NCBI GenBank assembly: GCA_964633715.1
Contig: CAZWHQ010000031.1
Span: 1 to 51,006 of the forward strand
Source of the DNA: JAUWVG01 sp964633715
Lineage (GTDB): Bacteria > Acidobacteriota > Aminicenantia > Aminicenantales > Aminicenantaceae
Direction: 5' to 3'
DNA: 51,006 bases
A program made the translations under genes and the position numbers. The stretch's first letter is position 1, and each line of letters starts with the position of its first letter. The notes under the pieces are model-generated. The model ran no database searches, was not told the DNA's origin, and worked only from the letters and a program-made list of their open reading frames with translations. Shown here piece after piece: positions 24,628 through 33,612 of the stretch.

Positions 24628-26083
24628 AATCTTTGTTTTCGGCCAAAGCTTTATAATCATTCAGCAGCTGTTCGAAGTGAGACCGCACCTTCTCTATAAA
24701 AATATCGACGTGAAACTGCTTCCCCTTCTCATAGGCATTTCTTCTCATTTGTAGAAGCCCTTCGGGATTCTTTATGAGTTTTATCGTTTTATTCAACAAA
24801 TCCCTTTCATCCATAAAAAGATGGCCTGAAATCCCCTCTTCTACAATTTCAGTCTGTCCTCCACCATTAAAAACAATAGGCACGCACCCATTCTGCATGG
24901 CTTCAACAATATTCATTCCAAAATGCTCTACCTTTGCGGGATCTTTCTGATTCAGACCACACAGATGCCAAAATATTTTGGCCTTCTGGTAAATGGTGCG
25001 GAGTTTGTTTTCAGGAACATTTATTTGCACGTCCACATCGAGGAATGGAAATTGTTCTAAGTATCTGCAAATCTTATCAAGATAGGGATTGTCCTCGATA
25101 CTTCCTCCGGCAAGAACGAGTTTCCATCCTTTCACAATTTCCGGATTTTGACTGATGAGTTTTTTGAAGGCCTTGATCATTTCGAGCTGTTGTTTGTTGC
25201 CTCCTGGATCAAAACGGGAGACAGACAGGATAATAGATTCTTTTTCTCTATCCATATTTGTATCTTCCATATTCACCGGAGGATAGAGATGAAACTGAGC
25301 TGTCATACCCCATCGGGATTTTATCCATCTAGAAGTGTAATGGCTGTTGAAGACAATTTCTGTATATTTATCCACATGGAAAAAACGAGATTTTTCTCTT
25401 TCGGGAAAATGACAGATAAAAATATTCAAATTGGCCATTGGATAGACCATTTCCAGCATGGAGTTATTGACAAAAATGTCAAAGTCACCGCTAATCCTGC
25501 TGATGATATGAAAAGGATTTTCCCCTTTTTTATCGACCTCACCAGGATTGACAAGTTCTTTTCCCTTTCCAGTCTCTTCAAAAAACGGAATGGGAACGAC
25601 TTTGATTTTACACAAAGAGAGGTCTAGATTATACCATTGTTCAAGTGCCTGTAGAGTGATAGGTTTATTCACTATTAATGTGACATCAAAACGCCCTTGA
25701 AGAGCGGAAGTCATCGTGCATCCATATTTCTGTGCCCCACCGATAAAATGCATGGCATGGTCATACAACGCCAAAGAGGGTTTTCTGTAATCCTTGGCCA
25801 CTTCCATTCGATTGAGGAAGTTGAGTCCAAACTGCACACCCTTTTTCTCTTTTATCAGATCGACCACCTTCGGCAATTCGACCTGTAAGGAGAGAGTGGA
25901 AGAATATTGCACCCAGCCAAAGAGAGCTTGGTTCAAAATCCGATCTTCAATGTCTTCCTCCCTTTGGAAGGTTTGACTCAACATCTTGAAGAATTTTTCG
26001 GGAGAATTCTTGGCCTCTTCTAATAATCGACTTTTTATCATCGTGTCAGGAATCTCATTAAAAACTTTTTGGTCTTTGGCCAT
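24626..26083 (-). CDS. glycosyltransferase, GT4-like (GT-B fold)
   Basis: Protein of 485 aa. The C-terminal half is a GT4-like nucleotide-sugar-binding domain: SVSRFDPGGNKQQLEMIKAF, KLVLAGGSIEDNPYLDKI, and HFGMNIVEAMQNGCVPIVF, in which the usual E-x7-E motif appears as HFGMNIVE. The N-terminal part has DHAMHFIGGAQKYG, an acceptor-side motif. I prefer the ATG at 26083 because it begins just inside the upstream coding region. The in-frame ATG at 26152 would overlap it by 95 nt. It is the last gene of a five-gene polysaccharide cluster. Donor and acceptor sugars are unknown. Confidence 0.85.
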   Translation of the reverse strand: MAKDQKVFNEIPDTMIKSRLLEEAKNSPEKFFKMLSQTFQREEDIEDRILNQALFGWVQYSSTLSLQVELPKVVDLIKEKKGVQFGLNFLNRMEVAKDYRKPSLALYDHAMHFIGGAQKYGCTMTSALQGRFDVTLIVNKPITLQALEQWYNLDLSLCKIKVVPIPFFEETGKGKELVNPGEVDKKGENPFHIISRISGDFDIFVNNSMLEMVYPMANLNIFICHFPEREKSRFFHVDKYTEIVFNSHYTSRWIKSRWGMTAQFHLYPPVNMEDTNMDREKESIILSVSRFDPGGNKQQLEMIKAFKKLISQNPEIVKGWKLVLAGGSIEDNPYLDKICRYLEQFPFLDVDVQINVPENKLRTIYQKAKIFWHLCGLNQKDPAKVEHFGMNIVEAMQNGCVPIVFNGGGQTEIVEEGISGHLFMDERDLLNKTIKLIKNPEGLLQMRRNAYEKGKQFHVDIFIEKVRSHFEQLLNDYKALAENKD

Positions 26084-26546
26084 CCTTGATTTGGTTTTCA
26101 AGAATTTCTTCTTGAATGTCCAGAATTTTTTGAGCCACAGCCTCAAGTGCATTCAGCCTGTCTTTAATTTTTTGTAAACTCAATATCGTTGCCAGTTGAA
26201 TAGGAACAAGCTCTTTATTAAATTGATGCTGTTTGTTCAGGATCATTCGGGTATAGGGATTCGTTATTTTTCTGATAATTTTTTTACTAAGAGTGACCAT
26301 CCAACCTATCCCTTTTCGTGGCGATGGAATATCCGTGATAGATAGGCAATCACTTTTGTCCTCAAGAGAAGAAAATCGTTTAAAGAGTTCATGTTCAAGT
26401 TCGTCGTAACTGTACTCCCAAAAACCAGCATCTCTTTCTATTTTCTTCATGACGAGAGATTCGATATTTAAGAAACTTTGCTTTTCTTCATTCAACTTCT
26501 CTTTAAGTTGAGAAACTATCTGTTTAAGGTCATCTGGATTTGTCAT
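26058..26546 (-). CDS. small helical/coiled-coil protein of a glycosyltransferase cluster
   Basis: Protein of 162 aa, mostly helical: a coiled coil at about 5-40 (LKQIVSQLKEKLNEEKQSFL), a central basic segment and a second helix bundle (ILNKQHQFNKELVPIQL to IQEEILENQI). The L-x-x-Q-x-x-x-N motif resembles helical segments often found beside surface-polysaccharide glycosyltransferases and methyltransferases. The start at 26546 has GAGG 9 nt upstream. It overlaps the genes on both sides (17 and 26 nt), so it is certainly co-expressed with two glycosyltransferases, perhaps as a scaffold. Function unknown. Confidence 0.7.
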   Translation of the reverse strand: MTNPDDLKQIVSQLKEKLNEEKQSFLNIESLVMKKIERDAGFWEYSYDELEHELFKRFSSLEDKSDCLSITDIPSPRKGIGWMVTLSKKIIRKITNPYTRMILNKQHQFNKELVPIQLATILSLQKIKDRLNALEAVAQKILDIQEEILENQIKDGQRPKSF

Positions 26547-27756
26547 TTTCGTTGGCCTCTTCTGAAAGATTAAGCATAGGTTTTGTCGATTGATTTTTAA
26601 GAAAAGAGACATATTCAAGAACACATTTTTCTATCGCGCATTCTTCTTGAACATACCGGGCTGCTTCCTCTCCAATAGAACGACAAAAATCATCATCCAA
26701 AAAAAGTGTTTTAACGAAACGCTTGATTAATTCTTTTTCATCGATATCTGGTTCGATTTTCAACACGCAATAGTCTGGAATGTCGGCGTAGGAACCAAAA
26801 TTAGTGACAAGGACAGGTTTGCCGTATCCCATCATCCGAAGCAGAGCGCCCGAGCTTTCCCCCATAGTTGGATACCTTAAATTGATGCAAATATCTGAAG
26901 CATAGATGAGAGCTTCCAGTTCCTCAAGACCTAGATGTCCTTTAACAATAATATTGAGATTCTTATTTTCGATATAATTCTTCAGGAGGTTCCCTCTGTC
27001 TTTCCCAGCAATCACATAGATGAGTCCGGGCAAATTCAGTTCATCGAGGGCAGAAAGGATAACATCAAAACGTTTGTTCTTGTTGATGTATCCAATAGAG
27101 CTGATGAGGAAACCATCTTGGTTTATACCCATCCGATCCCGCACCTTGTTCCGGTCAAATGTTTTTAAAAAGTGTCCATGATGATTTATCTTCACAATGG
27201 ATTTGTGAAATCCAACCTGGATTCTTTCCTTTACAAAATTCGAATGAACTATAACTGCCTTGGCTGATTCAAGAATGTCTTCATTCAAAGGATAATCCAT
27301 TGCTGCATCAGACTCCCAAATTGGAAGGGTTCCCGGCAAAGCGATATTATTTGCAATCTTTTCTCCACTCCCACCATAGTACGTTTTCTGCAGTTGGCAA
27401 TACGTTTCAAAATCTCCCGTTGCGTCATATCTTTCCGCATGGAATCCCTGCAGAACATAGTCATGCAGAACGACCACTCCCGGATGAGATTTAAGAGCTT
27501 CATAGATATATCCATGAGCTTCATAATTATTTCCCATATGATAGAGAATTTCATCATATTTAGTAGGATCGAAAGTCTCCTCAACATAGGGGATAACCTT
27601 AAACTCCGCGCAGATAGCCGCATTTGTAGGTATATACCCCTGCTGAATAAACAGATCGATGTCCAGATGTTTCCGGAGTTCAAATAGCATCTCCTCAATG
27701 TAATCCGAGATACCGGTCTTGATAGGATTAAGAGGACTAAAAAGAGCAATCTTCAT
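26530..27756 (-). CDS. glycosyltransferase family 4 protein
   Basis: Protein of 408 aa beginning MKIALFSPLNPIKTGISDYIEEML, the acceptor-domain opening typical of GT4 enzymes. It has VLHDYVLQGF, a donor domain with ISSIGYINKNKRFDVILSAL, YVIAGKDRGN and the conserved NLRYPTMGESSGALLRMMGYGKPVLVTNFGS, which holds the usual Glu-rich nucleotide-sugar site. It probably acts on the cytosolic face in O-antigen-like or capsule assembly. The start overlaps the stop of the upstream glycosyltransferase (ATGA), and the end overlaps the small helical gene. Confidence 0.9.
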   Translation of the reverse strand: MKIALFSPLNPIKTGISDYIEEMLFELRKHLDIDLFIQQGYIPTNAAICAEFKVIPYVEETFDPTKYDEILYHMGNNYEAHGYIYEALKSHPGVVVLHDYVLQGFHAERYDATGDFETYCQLQKTYYGGSGEKIANNIALPGTLPIWESDAAMDYPLNEDILESAKAVIVHSNFVKERIQVGFHKSIVKINHHGHFLKTFDRNKVRDRMGINQDGFLISSIGYINKNKRFDVILSALDELNLPGLIYVIAGKDRGNLLKNYIENKNLNIIVKGHLGLEELEALIYASDICINLRYPTMGESSGALLRMMGYGKPVLVTNFGSYADIPDYCVLKIEPDIDEKELIKRFVKTLFLDDDFCRSIGEEAARYVQEECAIEKCVLEYVSFLKNQSTKPMLNLSEEANENDKSR

Positions 27757-28805
27757 TTGTGCTGACCATAAAGCAGGGTCTCAATTACAAAATCCCAATT
27801 GATATCTTTGACTGTTGAATATCCATTAAGCCCATAAGTCCGGCAAATTTTTTTATTCAAAACGATTTCATCGATTTTTTTCCCTATGAGTTTCTCGTCT
27901 AAGGATTCAAGTACAATCCCGTTCGATTTATCTTTAACAAATTCCAAAGGTCCTCCTGCATCGAAACTGGTCAAAACAGGCTTCTTGGACAGAAAAGCTT
28001 CTAATGTGATATAACCGTAATCTTCATCCTTTGGAGCAAAAAAAACGGCTGAACAATTAGCATACAACTCCAGCAGTTCCTTATCTGAAACAAATCCAAG
28101 AAATTCAATCCGGTCAGCAATGCCTATTTTCCTGGAAAGGATTTTAAGATTCTCTAATTCAGGACCTTTTCCGACAATTTTGCATAAAACTCGGCGGTTT
28201 GAGTATTTAAGGGATCTTATCAACAAGTCCACTCGTTTTAGGGAGTCCAGACGTCCGACTGACAGAATATAGTTTTCAAAATTTGCAGAATAATATAAAC
28301 CGCTTAACTTTGGAGGATTATACAGGGGAACAGCTTCGATATTGTTGTATTTTTTCAACCGATTTGCAGTATTTGCTGAGATGGTATAGATCCTCTTGTA
28401 AGTGCTCAGGGCTAAACTATCCATCTTGATCAGCTTATCCTTCAGTTCCATATCATTTCGGCTCTTCTTGTCAAATCCTGAATAGGGCGTCTCAAAGAGA
28501 TCATACATTTGACGATACTGGTGGATTAGCCATAAAACCTTGTTATGGTGCTGGATAAAATATGAGGGAAATTTAGTCGCAATGACCATATCGATTTTTT
28601 TGCCGTCGGATTCACTTAAATCGATTTTTTCCCATAATTGGATACTTTTTAAAAGCTGTGAATGGGGATACCATTTGAAGGGGATATTGATAAGATCAAC
28701 ATCAAATCCCCGCTTTCTCAGTTCTTTTATCAGCCCAGAAACAAGAGCTTCTGCTCCACCGGAGGAGAAGGGCACTTGTGCGGCACAGACTGCGATTGTT
28801 TTCAT
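27753..28805 (-). CDS. glycosyltransferase family 4 protein
   Basis: Protein of 350 aa with MKTIAVCAAQVPFSSGGAEAL (glycine-rich acceptor loop), SVGRLDSLKRVDLLIRSL, KIVGKGPELENLK, and APKDEDYGYITLEAFLSKKPVLTSFDAGGP, containing the E-x7-E-type donor site. These are standard for retaining GT4 enzymes. I use the ATG at 28805, after the upstream stop at 28834, although the frame is open to 28895. It is coupled to the next glycosyltransferase by a 4-nt overlap. Sugar specificity is unknown. Confidence 0.9.
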   Translation of the reverse strand: MKTIAVCAAQVPFSSGGAEALVSGLIKELRKRGFDVDLINIPFKWYPHSQLLKSIQLWEKIDLSESDGKKIDMVIATKFPSYFIQHHNKVLWLIHQYRQMYDLFETPYSGFDKKSRNDMELKDKLIKMDSLALSTYKRIYTISANTANRLKKYNNIEAVPLYNPPKLSGLYYSANFENYILSVGRLDSLKRVDLLIRSLKYSNRRVLCKIVGKGPELENLKILSRKIGIADRIEFLGFVSDKELLELYANCSAVFFAPKDEDYGYITLEAFLSKKPVLTSFDAGGPLEFVKDKSNGIVLESLDEKLIGKKIDEIVLNKKICRTYGLNGYSTVKDINWDFVIETLLYGQHK

Positions 28806-28833
28806 CTCATTGGTTTCCCAAATGCGAACAATT

Positions 28834-29181
28834 CTATTCTTGATTCTTGGAAGGATCTTTTTGATTGTGTTGCGCATGCATTGGCTCAACATCACCAGAC
28901 TGAAGGCCAGCGATTTCCTTTTTTATTCGCCGTATTTCCTCTAAAAACCGAAGATTAATTTCTCTTTGATTATTTAGCATGGGTTCAAGAATCATCTCCA
29001 CCTCTAGCATGAGTTTTCTCCTCATCCTTTCAATCATCCTGCCCCCCATGAGAAATTTCCGGTCTGATTTATGGTGATGAAATTTTTTTTCAAGAATTTT
29101 TTCTTTGATGATCTCGAATTGATTTTCGGCCAATTCTTTTTTGATTGTGTCAATTCGCTCTAAAATTTCATTTTGATCCAT
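28834..29181 (-). CDS. small helical protein, first gene of the glycosyltransferase cluster
   Basis: Charged, all-helical protein of 115 aa with MDQNEILERIDTIKKEL at the start and MIERMRRKLMLEVEMILEP followed by MLNNQREINLRFLEEIRRI. The latter resembles the NKQHQFNKEL segment of the 26058-26546 protein, so the two small proteins of this cluster may be distant paralogues. It opens the minus-strand cluster and lies 28 nt before the first glycosyltransferase. Function unknown; a partner or length-control protein for polysaccharide enzymes is a guess. Confidence 0.65.
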   Translation of the reverse strand: MDQNEILERIDTIKKELAENQFEIIKEKILEKKFHHHKSDRKFLMGGRMIERMRRKLMLEVEMILEPMLNNQREINLRFLEEIRRIKKEIAGLQSGDVEPMHAQHNQKDPSKNQE

Positions 29182-29255
29182 TTTTCAACTCAGATAAGTT
29201 GGTTGGAATTATAACTGGGTCAACTGTTTCCTGTCAAACCTAAAAGAATTGAGTT

Positions 29256-29284
29256 TTGATTAGAAATATATTTTTTTCTATGAT
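29256..29284 (+). promoter_or_regulatory. promoter upstream of RNA element B and the OPT transporter
   Basis: TTGATT (29256-29261), a 17-bp spacer and TATGAT (29279-29284). Initiation near 29291 would put element B in the 5' leader of the OPT-cstA transcript. Confidence 0.55.
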
Positions 29285-29321
29285 AGACTGCCCTATATTT
29301 TAAATGAATTTGGATTATTCA

Positions 29322-29552
29322 CTAGTCGAGGTTGCGACAGATGCAAGGCATCGACCCCTGAAGCTGTGGTTTTCCACCGCGATTGGGTCGTAACGAAGCA
29401 GATGTGGTAAAATCGGCTAGCCTTTTTTTTGGTAAAAAATGCCGACATTTAATATAAACAGATCCACCACCAAAGTGTGGTATTCGGATATTAGTCCAAT
29501 CATGTTATCAAGTTGATATCTTTGAATAAAATTTAAAGTGTTGGCAGTTTTT
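29322..29552 (+). ncRNA. structured element B (HEARO/omega-RNA-like), 231 nt
   Basis: Second copy. The outer stem is CTAGTCGA (29322-29329) with TCGGCTAG (29413-29420). Compared with copy A, the four outer base pairs change together (CGAG/CTCG to CTAG/CTAG), so pairing is preserved. Inside are a perfect GATGC-AAG-GCATC hairpin, a GACCC/GGGTC stem and a GCTGTGG/CCACCGC arm. The 3' domain is bracketed by TGCCGACA (29440-29447) and TGTTGGCA (29539-29546, one G-U pair), then GTTTTT. ATGAAT follows at 29553, and the transporter start is 31 nt downstream. ATGAAT also occurs at 29304-29309, so a flanking direct repeat is possible. Confidence 0.62.
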
Positions 29553-29583
29553 ATGAATTATTCAAATAAGAGAGGGAATAAAC

Positions 29584-31488
29584 ATGGAAGAGTTCCAATC
29601 CTATGTTCCTGAAAAATTACCTTACAAGGATATTTCACTCAAGTCAGTTATCCTCGGTTCTCTATTCGGAATTATCTTTGGTGCAGCCAATGCCTATTTA
29701 GGCTTGAGAGTTGGGCTTACGATTTCAACAGCTATTCCCCTGGCTGTAATATCCGTGGCCGTGCTTAAAGTATTAACTCCCCTCCTTGGAAAAAGCAGCA
29801 TTCTGGAGGCCAATATTTCCCAGACGGCAGGCTCGGCCAGCTCATCCATGGCATCGGGTATAATATTTACCATCCCTGCTCTCTTTCTGTGGGGATTTAA
29901 TCCAGGTATTTTCAAGATTGGTACGCTCGCGCTTTGCGGTGGTATCCTGGGCGTGTTGTTTATGATCCCTCTGAGAAAATTCTTAATTGTCCAGGCCCAC
30001 GGGGAACTTCCCTATCCGGAAGGAACGGCTGCGGCTCAAGTGCTCATTGCCGCTGATCAGGGTGGAGCCAAAGCCAAAAATGTATTTATCGGTATGGGCT
30101 TAGGCGCACTGCTCAAACTCATAATTGAAGTCGTAAGACTCTGGCCGGACAAAATCTACTGGAATCTTCCCATCCTCAAAAAAGCCAAACTGGGCATGGA
30201 ACCGACACCGGCCCTTCTTGGAGTAGGATTCATCTTGGGACCACGAATCGGCGGTATAATGGTGGCTGGCGGGCTCCTCTCATGGATAGGTATCATCCCA
30301 CTTATCGCATACTTCGGCGATAATTTAAATCTTCCCCTATTTCCTGAACAAACGCTGCCCATTGCTCAAATGACAGCCAACGAAATCTGGTACCGTTATG
30401 TCCGGCTCATTGGTGCGGGCGCTGTGGCTGTAGGGGGAATCATCACTGTCTTTAAATCTCTGCCCACAATGTATAGCTCCTTAAAGATCGGATTAAAGGG
30501 ATTTTCTCAGAAAAAAGAAGGATCTGTTATCGAAGATACAGAAAGAAGACAGAGAGATTTGCCCTTTAAAACCATTATTTTAGGAGTTATTACCGTAATC
30601 CTTGTTCTTGTTCTAGTCAAAGGAATCATCGGATTTGATACATCCCTTTTGATCCGGCTGATTGCGTCTGTCTGTATCGTATTCTTTGCCTTTATTTTTG
30701 TCACGGTCTCATCTCGCATTGTTGGATTGGTGGGAGTGACATCCAATCCCACTTCAGGAATGACAATTGTTGCCCTCCTGGGAACCAGCCTGATCTTTCT
30801 GGCCCTCGGATGGACAGATGCTCTGGGCATGGCTACAGCCCTTACCACAGGAACGGTGGTAGCCATAGCCTCATCTATCGCCGGAGACATCTCACAGGAT
30901 CTCAAAGCCGGATACATTCTGGGCGCCACCCCCAGAAAACAGCAGACGGCCGAACTTGTGGGTGTTGTGACAACCGCCTTCGCTATTGCCGCTGCAGTCT
31001 GGCTTCTTGGAGAGGCCTTTGAGTTCGGATCCGCGATGATCCCTGCTCCTCAAGCGACACTGATGAAAACCGTCATTGAAGGTGTGCTTGGCGGAGATCT
31101 TCCCTGGGGATTAGTTTTTGTCGGTGGTGTCTTCGCTATCATGGCTGAAATGCTGGGAATTCCTTCTCTGCCCTTTGCCGTTGGAATCTACCTGCCTCTA
31201 TCGACCATGACACCCATCTACGTGGGCGGAATGATCAGACATTTTGTCACAAAAAAAGCTAACGACGATGAACAACGTCAAAATATGATTAAAGATAAAG
31301 GAGTTCTTCTTGGTTCGGGATTTATTGCCGGAGAAGGTTTGGCCATGGTTGTTGTGGCCGCCTATGCCTATATCACAAAATCTAAACCTCAAGGTTTTGG
31401 CCTTGACCTTGGTGGTTTTGCGGCTCTCGCGGCCTTCATCCTTCTCGCAGGATTTCTTGTATACAGAACAAGACCAGCTAAATCTTAA
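29584..31488 (+). CDS. OPT family oligopeptide transporter
   Basis: Integral inner-membrane protein of 634 aa with roughly 15 hydrophobic segments. OPT signatures include GSLFGIIFGAANAYLGLRVGLT near the N-terminus, NISQTAGSASSSMASG, and GDISQDLKAGYILGATPRKQQ in the second half. OPT proteins import small peptides or metal complexes, probably driven by the proton gradient. AGAGAGGGAA precedes the ATG. Element B occupies its leader, and cstA follows 14 nt later. A paralogue lies at 43624-45621. With the secreted protease it fits peptide scavenging. Metal-chelate substrates remain possible. Confidence 0.92.
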   Translation: MEEFQSYVPEKLPYKDISLKSVILGSLFGIIFGAANAYLGLRVGLTISTAIPLAVISVAVLKVLTPLLGKSSILEANISQTAGSASSSMASGIIFTIPALFLWGFNPGIFKIGTLALCGGILGVLFMIPLRKFLIVQAHGELPYPEGTAAAQVLIAADQGGAKAKNVFIGMGLGALLKLIIEVVRLWPDKIYWNLPILKKAKLGMEPTPALLGVGFILGPRIGGIMVAGGLLSWIGIIPLIAYFGDNLNLPLFPEQTLPIAQMTANEIWYRYVRLIGAGAVAVGGIITVFKSLPTMYSSLKIGLKGFSQKKEGSVIEDTERRQRDLPFKTIILGVITVILVLVLVKGIIGFDTSLLIRLIASVCIVFFAFIFVTVSSRIVGLVGVTSNPTSGMTIVALLGTSLIFLALGWTDALGMATALTTGTVVAIASSIAGDISQDLKAGYILGATPRKQQTAELVGVVTTAFAIAAAVWLLGEAFEFGSAMIPAPQATLMKTVIEGVLGGDLPWGLVFVGGVFAIMAEMLGIPSLPFAVGIYLPLSTMTPIYVGGMIRHFVTKKANDDEQRQNMIKDKGVLLGSGFIAGEGLAMVVVAAYAYITKSKPQGFGLDLGGFAALAAFILLAGFLVYRTRPAKS

Positions 31489-31502
31489 AGCATGGAAAGA
31501 CA

Positions 31503-33176
31503 ATGAACACATTGATCATTGCAGGCATCCTTCTCCTCTGGCTTTTTTTTGGGTATAAAATCTATGGGAATTTTATAGAAAAAAAAGTCGTTAAACCGGA
31601 CAGTTCCCAATTAACTCCCGCACAAGAACTCAATGATGGGATCGACTACTCTCCGGCAAAAAAAGCCATGTTGTTTGGCCATCATTTTTCTTCGATTGCC
31701 GGCGCGGGGCCCATCCTTGGCCCACTTCTTGGTGTACTCTATTTTGGCTGGCTTGGCGCGCTCCTCTGGGTTGCGCTGGGAAGTATTTTTTTAGGAGCCG
31801 TTCATGATTTCACGTCCCTCATGACCTCTGTTCAAAACAAAGGACGGTCCCTTGCAGACATATCGGAAAAGACACTCGGGACGCGAACCAGGATTATTTT
31901 TTCCCTCTTTCTCTGGTTTGCCCTCGCGTTAGTTATTGCCGTCTTTGCGGTGGTTGCCTCCCAGACTCTGGTTTCCCAACCGGAAATCGTTATCCCTACC
32001 TTTGGCTTAATTTTTATCGCCATTGTATTTGGCTGGTTGATCTACAGAAAAGGAGTGAATGTTTCGATCGCCACAGTTATCTCCCTTTTAATTCTTCTTA
32101 TTCTGATCTACATCGGGAGCCTGGTTCCAATCGAACTCCCTGCCAAATTATTTGGGTTACCGAGCCAGATGTTTTGGTTTATAGTGCTGATCATCTACAG
32201 TTTTTTCGCCTCCTCACTTCCGGTCTGGCTCCTTCTGCAACCCAGAGATTACATCAGCACATGGATTCTTTTTTTGGGATTAGGTCTTGGTTATTTAGGT
32301 ATGATCGTTGCCCTCCCAAAAGTCAATGCGCCTGCTTTTGTCTCTTTTTCAAGTAAAGGCGGCCCCCTATGGCCCATGCTGTTTGTCATTATTGCCTGTG
32401 GTGCTATCTCTGGATTTCATTCTATTGTGGCAGGAGGAACCACTGCCAAACAGCTGCCCAATGAGGCATGGGGAAAAATGATCGGATTCGGAGCAATGGT
32501 GACAGAGGCCGTTTTGGCAGGCCTTGTTATTTTTATTGCGTCCAGCGCTTTAATCTGGGATCCATCCGGAACTGAAAGTGCCTTCGGATTTCAGTATCTT
32601 ATGAACACAGTGGGAGATCCCATCAGGGCTTTTGCCACCGGATACGGAAGATTTGTCTCCTCCCTCCCTGGGATGACAGTTGTTTTAGGCTCATTTTTCG
32701 GTATGGTCATGCTCAACGCCTTTGTGCTCACTACTTTGGATACAGGAACACGTTTGGGACGATTCATTTTTTCAGAACTCCTGGGAAGAAAAAAGGCCGT
32801 ATTTAGGAACCGGTGGATCGCTTCAGGTATCATTCTCGTTTTCGCTGGAATACTGGGAGCCACAGAAGGGTATAAAGCCATATGGCCTGTATTTGGAGCC
32901 TCTAATCAGCTTGTTGCAGCTCTAGCGTTGGTCGTTGTATCGTCCTATCTTGTCAGCATTAAGAGACCAAAAACTTTTACAATCTATCCAGCTATATTTA
33001 TGCTTGTGACAACCTTAGCTGCACTGTTCTACCAAGGTTATTTTTTTTTCAAAGAGAGTCAGTATCTTCTGGGATTTACGGTTGTAATTCTCATCTGCCT
33101 TGCAGTCATCATTGTCTATGACGCCCGATCCATTCTTTTTAAATTAAAAAGAAGTCAGGCTTTGGCAGGAAAATAG
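31503..33176 (+). CDS. cstA: carbon starvation protein A (peptide/pyruvate transporter)
   Basis: Polytopic membrane protein of 557 aa. Its opening (ILLLWLFFGYKIYGNFIEKKV), then SPAKKAMLFGHHFSSIAGAGPILGP and GAVHDFTSLM are diagnostic of CstA. Later it has SGFHSIVAGGTTAKQLPNE. Known members take up peptides or pyruvate under carbon limitation. The sequence is somewhat short but complete. It is co-transcribed with the OPT transporter 14 nt upstream, which supports a peptide-uptake role. No CRP-like site was noticed. Confidence 0.95.
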   Translation: MNTLIIAGILLLWLFFGYKIYGNFIEKKVVKPDSSQLTPAQELNDGIDYSPAKKAMLFGHHFSSIAGAGPILGPLLGVLYFGWLGALLWVALGSIFLGAVHDFTSLMTSVQNKGRSLADISEKTLGTRTRIIFSLFLWFALALVIAVFAVVASQTLVSQPEIVIPTFGLIFIAIVFGWLIYRKGVNVSIATVISLLILLILIYIGSLVPIELPAKLFGLPSQMFWFIVLIIYSFFASSLPVWLLLQPRDYISTWILFLGLGLGYLGMIVALPKVNAPAFVSFSSKGGPLWPMLFVIIACGAISGFHSIVAGGTTAKQLPNEAWGKMIGFGAMVTEAVLAGLVIFIASSALIWDPSGTESAFGFQYLMNTVGDPIRAFATGYGRFVSSLPGMTVVLGSFFGMVMLNAFVLTTLDTGTRLGRFIFSELLGRKKAVFRNRWIASGIILVFAGILGATEGYKAIWPVFGASNQLVAALALVVVSSYLVSIKRPKTFTIYPAIFMLVTTLAALFYQGYFFFKESQYLLGFTVVILICLAVIIVYDARSILFKLKRSQALAGK

Positions 33177-33226
33177 ATCTCGCTCCTTCATTGCATAAAT
33201 TTCCTGTTGACGCCAAATCCCAGTAT

Positions 33227-33496
33227 CTAAAGTGCCGTAACTTTAAAGACAACCCCCTGGGGATCTGGGCAGCAGAGAGTTTCTGTTTCAGAAACCCAAT
33301 CGTCGGAGGGCAGTTCATCCTCCCTTTGTTTGAGAGATAAGAAGGGGAAGAGGCTGTTGAGTGCATAGACACAGACTTTTTTCCCGTCAGGAATCTCAAT
33401 TGTTCCCTCACCTCTTATATAAAAAATATCCCCGGCTCTATGCTTGGCCCCGCACCTTTCTTTGACGTCAATGACTTCGATTTTTAATTCCCTCAT
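33227..33496 (-). CDS. TIGR04076-type small protein
   Basis: Protein of 89 aa resembling the TIGR04076 family: KIEVIDVKERCGAKHRAGDIFYI, VCVYALNSLFPFLSLKQRED and CCPDPQGVVFKV. The family is small and cysteine-containing, of unknown function; paired cysteines suggest redox or metal binding. A clear AAGGAG lies 6 nt before the ATG. It is monocistronic and convergent with cstA. Confidence 0.8.
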   Translation of the reverse strand: MRELKIEVIDVKERCGAKHRAGDIFYIRGEGTIEIPDGKKVCVYALNSLFPFLSLKQREDELPSDDWVSETETLCCPDPQGVVFKVTAL

Positions 33497-33550
33497 GATT
33501 GCTCCTTTTATTCAATATAAAAAACAAAGAAAAAAAAATCAATCAACAGT

Positions 33551-33580
33551 TTGACAAATTCAAACGTATTAGCATAAAAT
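33551..33580 (+). promoter_or_regulatory. promoter of the exbD-like gene
   Basis: A perfect TTGACA (33551-33556), an 18-bp spacer and TAAAAT (33575-33580). Initiation near 33587 lies 26 nt before the ATG and upstream of an AAGGAGG ribosome site. Confidence 0.6.
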
Positions 33581-33612
33581 GGCTCTTTAGCGCAGAAATA
33601 AAGGAGGCAAGT

